Of a stretch of DNA of 64,000 bases, positions 16,366 to 24,983 are shown piece by piece (position 1 is the stretch's first letter; each line of letters begins with the position of its first letter). Origin of the DNA: CAVWSM01 sp963799425 (GTDB lineage: Bacteria > Actinomycetota > Actinomycetes > Jiangellales > Jiangellaceae); contig CAWCXA010000007.1 in NCBI GenBank assembly GCA_963799425.1, positions 186,001-250,000 of the forward strand, in the 5' to 3' direction. A model generated the notes under the pieces. The model saw nothing but the letters and a program-made list of their open reading frames with translations, was not told where the DNA came from and did not search any database. The translations under genes were made by a program, and so were the position numbers.

Positions 16366-17055
16366 GTGCTGAACAATTCGCGTACACCTGATCTGGTGCC
16401 GGCCCTGTCGGCCGGAAAGCACCGCAGTCCGCGCAAGGGCGCCTGTTTCATGGAGATGGCGTCGTTCCTTGCCGGCGAGCGATGGAGCGACCATCCGGCC
16501 TGCACGCACCCGCTGCTCGCCGAGCTTGCCCGGCTGGTCAACGACCATGTCGCCGACGACAACCGACAGCGGCTCGTTCCGCTCGTTCCCTCGGTAATCG
16601 GTCTGACGAGCGACGACCCCCGCGTGGACGCCCGGATCGCCCTCCTGGCGGCGTCCACCGCCCTGCCTGTCTCGGCGGAGGCGACCCAGCGGGCGCTTGC
16701 CGTGGCGGTGCTGTCGTGCAATCGGGTTCTTGCGTCGCTCGACGGACTCCCGCAAGACACGCTCGGCGCCGACAGCCAGGAGGTGCTGGCGAAGGTGCCG
16801 TTGGCGGCAACCTGGGCTTGGGGGTTCAGCCGCGGCATCACCCCGACCACCCGGACTTTCCGCAGGCACGCCGCGCCGGGCACACTGCGGCTGTCGGTCA
16901 AGGGCATCGCATCGGCGGTAATTCCGGAGCCTGACCTGATGTTGTGCGGCTTGCTCGAGCGGGCGATCGAGCACTTCCCCGAGTGGGCTGGCTCGACCGC
17001 CACACCGACTCCCGCCCCGACCCCTGCAGCGGCCCCGACGCCGGTCAACGCCTGA
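16366..17055 (+). CDS. Conserved actinobacterial hypothetical protein
   Basis: 229 residues. The GTG at 16366 was chosen because GGAGG lies 8 nt upstream. The conserved-looking core starts with CFMEMASFLAGERWSDHPACTHPLLAELARLVND, followed by a helical region with HVADDNRQRLVPLVPSVIGL. The C-terminal ~20 residues are a Pro/Thr/Ala-rich tail. There is no membrane segment after the start and no enzyme motif. Its 3' end overlaps the convergent DUF998 gene by 11 bp. Function unknown. Confidence 0.8.
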   Translation: MLNNSRTPDLVPALSAGKHRSPRKGACFMEMASFLAGERWSDHPACTHPLLAELARLVNDHVADDNRQRLVPLVPSVIGLTSDDPRVDARIALLAASTALPVSAEATQRALAVAVLSCNRVLASLDGLPQDTLGADSQEVLAKVPLAATWAWGFSRGITPTTRTFRRHAAPGTLRLSVKGIASAVIPEPDLMLCGLLERAIEHFPEWAGSTATPTPAPTPAAAPTPVNA

Positions 17056-17680
17056 CCCGGTTGGCCTCACCACCCACAGCGGGAGGGGCTGGGCTTTCCC
17101 GATCGGTTGGAAGGTGCCAGGCAGTCCACAGCAGCCATGCGAACAGCAGGAACCACAACAGTCGCTGGCTGATGCCGGTCCATCGGGTTTCGTGCAGCAG
17201 CGGGCTGAGCAGGGCTGCGCCCGCAGCGATCGCGGCCAGCGCCATTCCCACGGGGTCCGGGGCGGCGCCCACCCGTTTCCGCATGGCCGGCCACGAGTAT
17301 GCGAGTGCGATCGCCACGATGGCACAGGTCGCGAGCGCCGATGCGCGGCTGTGGATGACCTCACTTGTGGCCGAGACACCGGTCCTGAAGATCCCGGAGA
17401 CGATCGCGGCGATGCCCGCCACGAACGCTGCCGCCGGGATCAGCACCGTGACGAGGTGTCGATCCGATCTCATCGTGGCTCTGAACGCGACCCCCAGAAA
17501 TATCAGCCCTACCCCCAGAGAGCTGAACACCAGGGCCATCAACCAGCCGTGCGAGCCGTTGGCGTACTCGCTGAGTCGGTTGCCAACCGGCGAGAGGTCG
17601 GTTCGCAGTCCATGGAGGATCGCAACACCGATCACGCTGCACATCAACATCGCCAGCGCGACGGCGCGAGCCCACCTCAT
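17045..17680 (-). CDS. DUF998 membrane protein (second of a tandem pair)
   Basis: 211 residues with about six hydrophobic segments. It carries the DUF998 signature RLSEYANGSHGWLMALVF near residue 40 and EVIHSRASALA further on. Its ATG at 17680 overlaps the stop of the upstream paralogue by ATGA, which is why I discount the longer upstream-open frame. DUF998 proteins are membrane proteins of unknown function. The two adjacent paralogues arose by duplication and could form a heteromer (inference). Confidence 0.85.
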   Translation of the reverse strand: MRWARAVALAMLMCSVIGVAILHGLRTDLSPVGNRLSEYANGSHGWLMALVFSSLGVGLIFLGVAFRATMRSDRHLVTVLIPAAAFVAGIAAIVSGIFRTGVSATSEVIHSRASALATCAIVAIALAYSWPAMRKRVGAAPDPVGMALAAIAAGAALLSPLLHETRWTGISQRLLWFLLFAWLLWTAWHLPTDRESPAPPAVGGEANRVRR

Positions 17681-18339
17681 GACGAGGAACGGAAAGACTT
17701 GCCACGCACGTGCAGCGCGGTCAGCAGAAGCCACAGAGCCGCGGACAGCCCGAGCAGTCGTTGGACCGCGCCAGACCAGCCGGTCTGGGGGCTCAGCGGG
17801 GTCGCCATGGCCGCCACCGCCGCGACCACCGCAAGGGTTATCGACGTCCAGCGATACGACCGCCACCGCGGGTCGGTCCGGCAGACGAAGGACAACAGGA
17901 ACATGGCTGTAATCAGCAGCAGGAACGCTGCCACCGACGCGTTGCTGTGGATCACCTCCTCCAAGGTGTCGGGAACCGACGGCCGCTCAACTTCGAAGAT
18001 CCCCGCCAGGATGAGCCCGATCCCGGCGACTGCGAGCAAGACAGGGATCAGCCTCGCTGCCCGGTATCCGTGAAACTCCCTTCGGAGCCGGAACCCCAGC
18101 GCCACCGCCGAAACGCCGCAGGCGTAGAACACCACCGTCATGATCCGTCCGTGCGATCCGTTCGCGTACTCGCTCATCACCTGCCGAACGGGATCGATGT
18201 CCCCACGAAGCACGTGCAGGAGCATCACGGATCCGAAACCAACCAGGGCAAGGATCAACGCCACCAGCGACGCGCCCGTGGCTCGATGCTCACGCGGCTG
18301 AGCGTCGACTGCGTCTGTCCTGTCCTCTGGAACGCTCAC
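17677..18339 (-). CDS. DUF998 membrane protein (first of a tandem pair)
   Basis: 220 residues, GTG start, about six membrane segments. The signature VMSEYANGSHGRIMTVVF and the conserved EEVIHSNASVAAFLL match the paralogue that follows. It has a hydrophilic N-terminal ~20 residues. It is divergent from the PAP2-kinase fusion gene at 18552 with about 210 bp between, which probably hold both promoters. No catalytic residues are recognised. Confidence 0.85.
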   Translation of the reverse strand: MSVPEDRTDAVDAQPREHRATGASLVALILALVGFGSVMLLHVLRGDIDPVRQVMSEYANGSHGRIMTVVFYACGVSAVALGFRLRREFHGYRAARLIPVLLAVAGIGLILAGIFEVERPSVPDTLEEVIHSNASVAAFLLLITAMFLLSFVCRTDPRWRSYRWTSITLAVVAAVAAMATPLSPQTGWSGAVQRLLGLSAALWLLLTALHVRGKSFRSSS

Positions 18340-18551
18340 CGCCGCTCGATTCCGCTTGTCGCGCGAGCATCCGCCCGATCATCGGTTCCCCCCACGCATC
18401 CTCCTGCGGGTTCTCACACAAGTCCATGCGGGCCACCAGCTCCACCTGAGTTGGGGCGGATGGCCATGACCGACCAATGTCCATGCCGGGGCTGCCATGA
18501 GGTCCCGGGCGGCGGTACCGTGCGGCGCAGGCAACTGTGTGAGGTGCCGTC

Positions 18552-20747
18552 GTGGAACTGTCCTCCAACAAAGATGTGACGGCTGCGGCACCGCCTGGGC
18601 AGCAGGCCCCTCTGCGTGGGACCGGACGGCGGCGACGGCCTTCCGGGGAGCCGCCGCCCCTACCCCGTCATGTGCGGAGAAGCGGCCTGAGATGGCTGCT
18701 GGCCCTGATCGTCCTGATTGCCCTGTCGATCGCCTTGTTCGGTGATCGTTGGCGTGGGCCGGCGGTCACCATCACCGTGGTGGACGACACGATCGTCCGC
18801 TGGCTGTCGGAAGTCTCCGTCCCAGGGTTCCGAGCGGCGATGCGCGGCCTCGCTGCCGTGACGTGGCTTCCCTTGATCACAGCGGCGCTCTGGTCGCTTG
18901 TCGTTGCGCTGATCGTTCTTCGCAGACTGCGACACCTGGTCGTGTTCCTTCTCGCCTGGACCGTCGGTGCATTTACCTTCAACCTGGTCCTGACGACCGC
19001 GCAGCGACCACGTCCGTTCGGCGTAGATATCCGCGGCGAATGGTTTGGATGGGCGTTGCCGTCGCTTGCCGTCACCACGTTGTCGGCCCTCGCGGTCAGC
19101 GTGCTGTATACGCTCGTCCCGGACGGACGCTGGCGCAACGTCGGCAAGTGGGTCGCCACCGCGCTCATCGGGCTGGTCGCCGTGGCCCGCATGGCGCTTG
19201 GCGTGGATGCACCGACCGACGTGCTCGTTGGTGTCGCCATCGGGGTGACGGTTCCGCTCGTCGCGTTCCGGTTGTTTACGCCCAACGAGGTCTTTCCGGT
19301 CACCTACCGCCGGGGGCGGGCGGCACATCTCGACGTGGGGGGCGCGCGGGGTGAAGCGATCCGGTCCGCCCTCCAGGAACAGCTTGGTCTGACCGTCGAA
19401 TCTCTGGCCCCCTTCGGCCTGGCCGGCTCCGCGGGCTCGACCCCGCTGCGAATCCGGATCGCAGGGCAGCCTGCCCGCTTGCTGTTTGGCAAGTTGTACG
19501 CGGCAAGTCACCTCAGCGCTGACCGTTGGTACAAGCTCGGCCGCGAGTTGATGTACGGCCGGCTGGAGGACGAGAAACCGTTCCACTCGGTGCGCCGGCT
19601 GGTCCAGCAGGAGGACTACATGCTGCGGCTCTTCCGGGATTACGGTCTCCCGACGGCGGCACCGTACGGGGTCGCGGAGCTCACACCCGAGCGGGAGTAC
19701 CTGCTGCTCGCGGAGTTCTTCGACGGCGCAGACGAGCTTGGCGAGGCTGAGGTCGACGACGAGATCATCGACGCCGGCTTGGCGATCGTCCGCCGGCTCT
19801 GGGATGCGGGTGTCGCGCACCGTGACATCAAGCCGTCGAACGTGCTCGTACGTGGACAGCAAGTGCTGCTCATCGACGTCGCCTTTGCCGAGCTTCGGCC
19901 GACGCCGTGGCGGCAGGCCGTCGACCTGGCCAACATGATGCTCTGCCTTGCGCTGCGGAGCAGCCCGGAGCGGGTCTACCAACGAGCGCAGACGTATTTC
20001 ACGCTCGCGGACATCAGTGAGGCCTTCGCCGCGGCGCGGGGTCTCGCCCTCCCCTCACAGCTGAGGCGGGCGCTGCGCACCGAGGGACGAGACCTGCACG
20101 GCGAGTTCGTCGCGCTGCTGCCGGCACGGCCACAGCCGGTTCGGATCCAACGGTGGAACGTGCGGCGGGTCGGGCTGTGGGCGGGCTGTGTTGGTTTCGT
20201 TCTGCTGCTCGTCTTCCAAGGCAGGTCCTTCTTCACGTTTCAAGGGACCAGCGCGTCGACTCTGGGCGTCACAAACCTCGAATGCGGCCAACTGCCGCCG
20301 ATGTGGTTACAGGCTCAAGCCGTGCCGTCTGCGTCGTTGGTGCCGTGCGTCGAGTCTCTCCCCGCCGGATGGTCGTTTGCGCAGGCCAACGTTGAGCGTG
20401 GCGAGGCAGTCTTGACGTTCGACCATGACCGCGGTGGAGACAGTGCCCTGGTCGCGCGGCTGCGGTCGGGCTGTGACGTGGGCGACGCGGTCGAGGTACC
20501 GGATTCCGACGACCGCGTGAACCGCTTCCAATCGCCGGAGCGCACCGCAGCCGATGTCACTTGGTATGAGGTCTTTCCTGGCGGTTGCGTCGTGGTGCGC
20601 CTTGAAAGCGAAACGGAAAACCCAGACGTCGTCGGCGAGATGGCGGATGAAGCGGAGACGGTCGTCGGCTTCGCAACCCGGCAGAGTCTCGAGGAGGCAC
20701 TGGAGGACAGATCTGACGGCAGGCTCACCCTCGACCCAGTCGACTGA
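18552..20747 (+). CDS. PAP2-like membrane domain fused to a protein-kinase-like domain
   Basis: 731 residues in four parts. Residues 1-45 are a Pro/Arg-rich cytosolic tail. Residues 46-240 hold six helices of a PAP2-like domain. Residues about 290-520 form a kinase-like domain with HRDIKPSN (423-430) and the metal motif DVA (442-444) in place of DFG. A helix at about 539-556 precedes a ~175-residue external domain. The PAP2 motifs are degenerate: QRPRP (151-155) remains, but PSGH reads PSLA (170-173) and the SRxxxGxHxxxD motif reads ARMALGVDAPTD with Asp219 where the catalytic His should be. Phosphatase activity is therefore doubtful. The kinase half resembles small-molecule or LPS-type kinases. 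Envelope sensing or lipid-linked phosphorylation is inference. Confidence 0.85.
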   Translation: MELSSNKDVTAAAPPGQQAPLRGTGRRRRPSGEPPPLPRHVRRSGLRWLLALIVLIALSIALFGDRWRGPAVTITVVDDTIVRWLSEVSVPGFRAAMRGLAAVTWLPLITAALWSLVVALIVLRRLRHLVVFLLAWTVGAFTFNLVLTTAQRPRPFGVDIRGEWFGWALPSLAVTTLSALAVSVLYTLVPDGRWRNVGKWVATALIGLVAVARMALGVDAPTDVLVGVAIGVTVPLVAFRLFTPNEVFPVTYRRGRAAHLDVGGARGEAIRSALQEQLGLTVESLAPFGLAGSAGSTPLRIRIAGQPARLLFGKLYAASHLSADRWYKLGRELMYGRLEDEKPFHSVRRLVQQEDYMLRLFRDYGLPTAAPYGVAELTPEREYLLLAEFFDGADELGEAEVDDEIIDAGLAIVRRLWDAGVAHRDIKPSNVLVRGQQVLLIDVAFAELRPTPWRQAVDLANMMLCLALRSSPERVYQRAQTYFTLADISEAFAAARGLALPSQLRRALRTEGRDLHGEFVALLPARPQPVRIQRWNVRRVGLWAGCVGFVLLLVFQGRSFFTFQGTSASTLGVTNLECGQLPPMWLQAQAVPSASLVPCVESLPAGWSFAQANVERGEAVLTFDHDRGGDSALVARLRSGCDVGDAVEVPDSDDRVNRFQSPERTAADVTWYEVFPGGCVVVRLESETENPDVVGEMADEAETVVGFATRQSLEEALEDRSDGRLTLDPVD

Positions 20748-20783
20748 GACCCGGAAATGACGGGAGCCCGCCCACGAACTGGA

Positions 20784-21242
20784 TCAGCGACTGTGGCGCA
20801 TGCCGCGGACCATGCGGACCTCCCGCACCCCGCCCTCGACCTGGGCCGTCCCGTCGGCAACGAAGCCGTGCTTGCGGTAGAACGCCTGCGCGCGAGGGTT
20901 CGGTTCGGCCACCCACAGCGCCACCGACTCCTCCGGATCGACGACCGCCTCCAGCAGTGCCGGCCCAGCACCCGTGCCGTGGTCGGACGCAAACACATAG
21001 AGCACGTACAGCTGCCTCGCCCACGCCGCCCCGGCGTCCAAGGGCCGGGCCCGACATGGCGATCCCGACGAGCTCGCCGTCCCGTTCGGCGACCGCCACG
21101 CGGTTCTCGCGATAGCGCTCGTCGGTCAACGCGGCAGTCCAAAACTTTCCCGAGCAGCCGGAAAGCCTGGGTCGTCGAGCACCGCGTCCGACATGAGTCC
21201 CCGATACGTCTCCTGCCAGGACCGCACATTCACACGCGCCAT
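20784..21242 (-). pseudogene. GNAT acetyltransferase, two frameshifts
   Basis: A GNAT domain is readable only across three minus-strand frames. These are ARVNVRSWQETYRGLM (21242 to ~21140), then TDERYRENRVAVAERDGELVGIAMSGPAL (21129 to ~21045), then the acetyl-CoA-binding half RQLYVLYVFASDHGTGAGPALLEAVV and NPRAQAFYRKHGFVADG (~21040 to 20784). The first break fits loss of a T from a T-run near 21140; the second lies near 21040 in a CCTTGGACG context. The coding half is otherwise well preserved, so decay is recent unless these are sequencing errors. A further fragment of another gene adjoins it. Confidence 0.8.
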
Positions 21243-21276
21243 CTGCGCGAGTCCTCGACCCGAGCCGGGCGAACTG

Positions 21277-21399
21277 TCAGCGAGGAACGCACCGCCGGCT
21301 ACTTGTCGGAATACCAACTACGGCCTCGATCTCCACCAACATCTCCGGGATTGCCAGCGCACTCACCCCGATCAGCGTGCTGGCTGGTAGGGCTGCGGG
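21277..21399 (-). pseudogene. RidA-family C-terminal fragment
   Basis: A 40-codon remnant reading PASTLIGVSALAIPEMLVEIEAVVG. This matches the conserved C-terminal strand-helix of RidA/YjgF enamine deaminases, with the family VGV..L..P..LVEIEA pattern. An in-frame stop lies immediately upstream and the rest of the domain is missing. It sits between the HxlR gene and the broken GNAT gene, and overlaps the latter's 5' margin in another frame. Confidence 0.65.
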
Positions 21400-21411
21400 T
21401 CATCCCGTGGC

Positions 21412-22116
21412 TCAGTGGGCAGTCGCTCTCGTCGGGAGCTGGTGCTGGCCCGGTTGGATGCGGCGATTCCAGGTGGGGAGCGCCCGAGCCAACCTGCTCG
21501 AGCCCGTCACGTCGATCGCCCCGGAGCGGAGGGCGTCACCCCAGTCAACCTCTCCGAGGTGCCAGCGGGCGAACGCCACGGGATCTCTGACTACGACGAC
21601 CAGTTCCTCCTCGCCACCTGGGTAGTTCTCGCAGACCTCGGCATCCCCGCGTTCGATCAGCAGCCAGCCACGGCTGCCCGGTCCTGAAAGCGTGGGGTAC
21701 TCGAAGCGGACCAGCACCCGGCGCCGAGGGAGGCGGTCGCGGTCCAGGTAGAAGGTCACCCACCCCCACAGCACCACGCCGGGATGGGCCTGTTCGGGCG
21801 TCAGTTCCGCCCACTTCGACCCCCACTGGTGGAGGGCCGACATCACATGCGACAACTCCAGACCTGCCTGGGTGGGCTGGTAGAACGACCCCGGACCGTC
21901 GGGCTTGGGACGGATATCGACGAGTCCGGCGCGCTCTAAGTCCCGCAACCGCTTCGAGAGCAGACCGCGAGACAGGCCCGGGGCGCCGTCGGCGATCTCG
22001 TTGAAGGTCCGGCAGCCGATGAGGATGTTGCGGAGGATGATGATGGACCAGCGTTCAGCCAGGAGATCCGACGCCCGAGCGATCGGGCAGTACTGCCCGT
22101 AGGTCCGCACACCCAA
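21412..22116 (-). CDS. HxlR-type transcriptional regulator
   Basis: 234 residues. A winged-helix HxlR domain lies at about 1-105: YGQYCPIARASDLLAERWSIIILRNILIGCRTFNEIADGAPGLSRGLLSKRLRDLERAGLV. An extension with an SCP2-like appearance follows. The early Cys (YCPIA) is the usual position of a redox or ligand-sensing Cys in this family. It is divergent from the flavin monooxygenase gene, with a perfect 5-5-5 inverted repeat (22147-22161) between them, so it probably controls itself and that operon. Confidence 0.9.
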   Translation of the reverse strand: MGVRTYGQYCPIARASDLLAERWSIIILRNILIGCRTFNEIADGAPGLSRGLLSKRLRDLERAGLVDIRPKPDGPGSFYQPTQAGLELSHVMSALHQWGSKWAELTPEQAHPGVVLWGWVTFYLDRDRLPRRRVLVRFEYPTLSGPGSRGWLLIERGDAEVCENYPGGEEELVVVVRDPVAFARWHLGEVDWGDALRSGAIDVTGSSRLARALPTWNRRIQPGQHQLPTRATAH

Positions 22117-22146
22117 AAGCGTGCCACCCGCGGATGGCCTGCACTA

Positions 22147-22161
22147 GTTCACATCCTGAAC
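22147..22161. promoter_or_regulatory. Putative HxlR operator
   Basis: GTTCA-CATCC-TGAAC is a perfect inverted repeat 31 bp upstream of the HxlR start codon. A related GTTCGAAC palindrome lies at 22185-22192. Position and symmetry suit an autoregulatory operator in the divergent HxlR/monooxygenase promoter region. Confidence 0.5.
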
Positions 22162-22308
22162 CTCTCGTCGCCCCCGACCGGCCCGTTCGAACGAACGCCA
22201 CCACCTCCACGCCGACAGGGCGCAGGTTCATCTCTCGCACTTGTCGCCGTCCTGGAAGCCGGGACAGTGGGGATCGATCCCGGAAGGGACTGACGAGGGG
22301 GAGATGCC

Positions 22309-23649
22309 ATGAGTTCATCGACGGACCAGCCGCCCCACCAGGTCCCCGAGCTGGAGGGGCTGGGAGATGTGCAGGTGGTGGTGATCGGTGCGGGCCAGGC
22401 GGGCCTCGCGGTGAGCCATGAGCTGTCCGAGCTTGGCGTTGATCACGTCGTGCTGGAGCGTGCGCGAGTTGGTCAGACCTGGCGCGATCTCTGGGACAGC
22501 TTCTGCCTGGTCACGCCGAACTGGACGATGAGCCTGCCGGGTTTCCCCTACGCGGATGACGATCCCGAGGGCTTCGTCCCTCGCGACGGGATCGTCGGCT
22601 ACCTGGAACGCTATGCGTCGAGCTTCGGGGCGCCCGTTCGCGAAGGCGTCAGTGTCGACAGCCTGGAGCCCGGGTCGAAGGGTCGGTTCCTGCTGCGTAC
22701 CTCGGCGGGCGACATGGAGACGGAGTCGGTCGTCGTGTGCACGGGAGCCTTTCAGCGCCCGTACCGTCCTGATGCTGCAGCCACGTTCCCGCCTGGGCTG
22801 CTCGTGATCGACGCCGAGGGCTATCGAAATCCCGCCGCACTTCCGCCGGGAAAGGTGTTGGTGATCGGCAGCGGCCAGACCGGCTGTCAGATCTCCGAGG
22901 AGCTGCACGAGGCCGGCCGCGAGGTGTTTCTCGCTTGCGGGCGAGCACCCTGGGTGCCGCGGCAGCCCGATGGCCGCGACATCGTCTCCTGGCTGCGCGA
23001 GACCACCTTCTTCGACATGCCGGTCGACGCGCTGCCCTCGCCGGCAGCTCGCCTGGGCGCCAGCTTGCAGGTGACAGGAGCTCGAGGCGGCCACGACCTG
23101 CACTACCGCACGTTGCAGACAATGGGCGTGCAGCTCCTGGGCCGCCTGACCGGCGTCGAGGGGCACCGCGCTCGTTTCGCAGACGACTTGGCCGAGTCGG
23201 TGGCCTTCGGCGACGCGCGCTACGCCGACATCAGGGCGACGCTCCGCAACCAGCTCGCCGCCAAGGGAATTGCTGCACCGGAGCTACCGGATCCCCTGCC
23301 GTTCTGCGCCGACCCGCCGCGGGAGCTCGACCTCGACGGCTTCGGCGTCGTGATCTGCACAACCGGCTTCCGTCCCGACTACGCGCGTTGGGTGCGCTTC
23401 CCGGCCGTCGATGCCATGGGCTTCCCGCTCACCCAGGATGACGCCAGCACGGTGGTCCCCGGCCTCTTCTTCTGCGGCGTCCACTTCCTGCGCAAGCGCA
23501 AGTCGTCAACGCTGTTCGGCGTGGGTGAGGACGCCGCCATCGTGGCGCAGGCGATCGCCCGCAACCGATCGGAGTGGCCGCAGCCGACTAAAGGGTCGGT
23601 CCGCATCGCTCCGGGAGTGCTCAGCCCCACGGCCGACGGAGGCCACTGA
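22309..23649 (+). CDS. Flavin-dependent NAD(P)H monooxygenase-like protein
   Basis: 446 residues. The FAD-binding Rossmann motif is VVVIGAGQAGLAVSHEL (about 25-41), and a second dinucleotide motif is VLVIGSGQTGCQISEEL (about 183-199). GQTWRDLWDSFCLVTPNW and the C-terminal ICTTGFRPDY resemble class B flavoprotein monooxygenases (FMO/BVMO-like). GGGGGAG lies 5 nt upstream of the ATG. The stop is 3 bp before a cupin gene, so the two form one operon divergent from HxlR. The substrate is unknown. Confidence 0.88.
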   Translation: MSSSTDQPPHQVPELEGLGDVQVVVIGAGQAGLAVSHELSELGVDHVVLERARVGQTWRDLWDSFCLVTPNWTMSLPGFPYADDDPEGFVPRDGIVGYLERYASSFGAPVREGVSVDSLEPGSKGRFLLRTSAGDMETESVVVCTGAFQRPYRPDAAATFPPGLLVIDAEGYRNPAALPPGKVLVIGSGQTGCQISEELHEAGREVFLACGRAPWVPRQPDGRDIVSWLRETTFFDMPVDALPSPAARLGASLQVTGARGGHDLHYRTLQTMGVQLLGRLTGVEGHRARFADDLAESVAFGDARYADIRATLRNQLAAKGIAAPELPDPLPFCADPPRELDLDGFGVVICTTGFRPDYARWVRFPAVDAMGFPLTQDDASTVVPGLFFCGVHFLRKRKSSTLFGVGEDAAIVAQAIARNRSEWPQPTKGSVRIAPGVLSPTADGGH

Positions 23650-23652
23650 CCC

Positions 23653-23991
23653 ATGTCGAAACCCGAGCTCGAGTTCTTCCCTGTCAGCGACGCGGCGTGG
23701 TGCCCCGTGAAGGGCAGCAACTGCACCGGCATCGACGAACGTATGCTCGCCGCCGACGGCTCCCTCGCCACACGCATTCTTCGCTTCGCGCCCGGCACTG
23801 ACACCACGCCGAACGGCCAACAGGCGCACGATTTCGCCGAAGAGGTGTACATCCTCTCCGGGTCCCTCACAGACCTGCGGCTCGGGCGGACCTTCTCGAC
23901 GGGCATGTACGCCTGCAGGCCACCAGGGATGCGACACGGCCCCTGGACCTCCGCGGAGGGCTGCGTGATCCTCGAAGTCCGGTACCGGTGA
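23653..23991 (+). CDS. Cupin-domain protein
   Basis: 112 residues, one cupin barrel: FAPGTDTTPNGQQAHDFAEEVYILSGSLTD (motif 1 with H and E ligands) and RPPGMRHGPWTSAEGC (motif 2 with H). This resembles ChrR-like and quercetinase-like small cupins. It starts 3 bp after the monooxygenase gene and probably acts in the same conversion. Metal binding is likely and activity is unknown. A hairpin terminator follows directly. Confidence 0.87.
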   Translation: MSKPELEFFPVSDAAWCPVKGSNCTGIDERMLAADGSLATRILRFAPGTDTTPNGQQAHDFAEEVYILSGSLTDLRLGRTFSTGMYACRPPGMRHGPWTSAEGCVILEVRYR

Positions 23992-23993
23992 AA

Positions 23994-24024
23994 CTCCCGA
24001 ACCCCACAACCCCGGGTTCGGGAG
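23994..24024 (+). terminator. Hairpin terminator after the cupin gene
   Basis: CTCCCGAACCC / GGGTTCGGGAG, a perfect 11-bp stem with a 9-nt loop, starts 3 bp after the stop codon. Confidence 0.8.
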
Positions 24025-24052
24025 CTTCCGATGTCTTGAGACACCACAATGG

Positions 24053-24142
24053 CGGAGGCGGCGGGATTTGAACCCGCGATGGGCTTGAGACCCAAACCCG
24101 CTTAGCAGGCGGGCGCCATAGACCGGACTAGGCGACGCCTCC
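24053..24142 (-). tRNA. tRNA-Ser (GCU)
   Basis: A 90-nt class II tRNA on the minus strand. The acceptor GGAGGCG pairs with CGCCTCC. The anticodon arm is CCCGC-CTGCTAA-GCGGG (anticodon GCT). The variable arm is long and the T arm contains GGTTCAAATCC. CCA is not encoded. Confidence 0.97.
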
Positions 24143-24246
24143 ACGACACGCCGCCAGGGAAGGCGGCGCCGCAAAGGCTACCTGCCAGGCTCGCGCGGGA
24201 GCAAAGTCGGTCTAGAGACACGTTCCTGACCCCGGAGGTGGTGGCG

Positions 24247-24894
24247 ATGGACGAGCGCTTCATCGACCGTACCGAGGCCGGGCACCGACTGGCGAAGGCG
24301 CTCGAACACCTGGTCGGAACGCCGGGCCTGCTCATACTCGGGCTCCCCCGCGGCGGCGTCGTCGTCGCCGCACCGGTCGCTGCCGCTCTCGACGCGCCGC
24401 TCGACATTCTGGTGGTCGCCAAGGCGGGGGTGCCCTGGCAGCCAGAGCTTGCCCTGGGAGCCGTGTCCGCCGATGGGCACCGCGTGGTCAACGAGGACGT
24501 CGTGCGACGGGCTCGGCTCGGCGGTGACGAGGTCGACGCATCCCTCGCCGCGGCCACGGACAAGGCGGCGCACCGCGCGGAGTCGCTGCGTGGCGGACGC
24601 CCGCCGACAGACCTGACCGGCCGCGTCGTCGTACTCGTCGACGACGGGCTCGCCACTGGCGCCACCGCTCGGGCGGCCGTGGAGGTCGCCCGCCGGCAGG
24701 GAGCGGCGCGAGTGGTGCTCGCGGTGCCGGTTGCCCCCGCGGACACCGTCGACGACTTGCGCCACCAGGTCGACGAATTGGTCGTCCTGAGTGTGCCGAG
24801 ACGGTTTGACGCGGTCGGATCGTGGTACGACGACTTCACGCAAACAACCGACGTGGAGGTGCGCAATCTCCTCGAATCGACGGGTACGAACTAG
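24247..24894 (+). CDS. Phosphoribosyltransferase-domain protein
   Basis: 215 residues of the type I PRTase fold. LPRGGVVVAAPVAAALDAPLDILVVAK is at the N-terminus. The PRPP loop is VVLVDDGLATGATARAAVEV. The ATG at 24247 has GGAGG 8 nt upstream; two in-frame GTGs lie too close to it. This stand-alone subfamily usually has no known substrate and is sometimes fused to or beside hydrolases. Here it precedes the LCP gene by about 90 bp. Reaction not assigned. Confidence 0.87.
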   Translation: MDERFIDRTEAGHRLAKALEHLVGTPGLLILGLPRGGVVVAAPVAAALDAPLDILVVAKAGVPWQPELALGAVSADGHRVVNEDVVRRARLGGDEVDASLAAATDKAAHRAESLRGGRPPTDLTGRVVVLVDDGLATGATARAAVEVARRQGAARVVLAVPVAPADTVDDLRHQVDELVVLSVPRRFDAVGSWYDDFTQTTDVEVRNLLESTGTN

Positions 24895-24983
24895 CAGGGG
24901 CAACCGAATGCCCGGCTCGGTCGTCTTCCTTGTTGAGGGTCTCCGGTGGGACTCTCGATCTTCCTAGGATTCAATGGGGTGCT

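Noticed and set aside
18660..19982. 440-codon antisense open frame within the PAP2-kinase gene
   Set aside because: It lies wholly inside the plus-strand gene, which shows clear membrane and kinase motifs.
22185..22196. GTTCGAACGAAC as a LexA (SOS) box
   Set aside because: It lacks the CGAAC-N4-GTTCG form of actinobacterial LexA sites; it is more likely a secondary HxlR-type element or chance.
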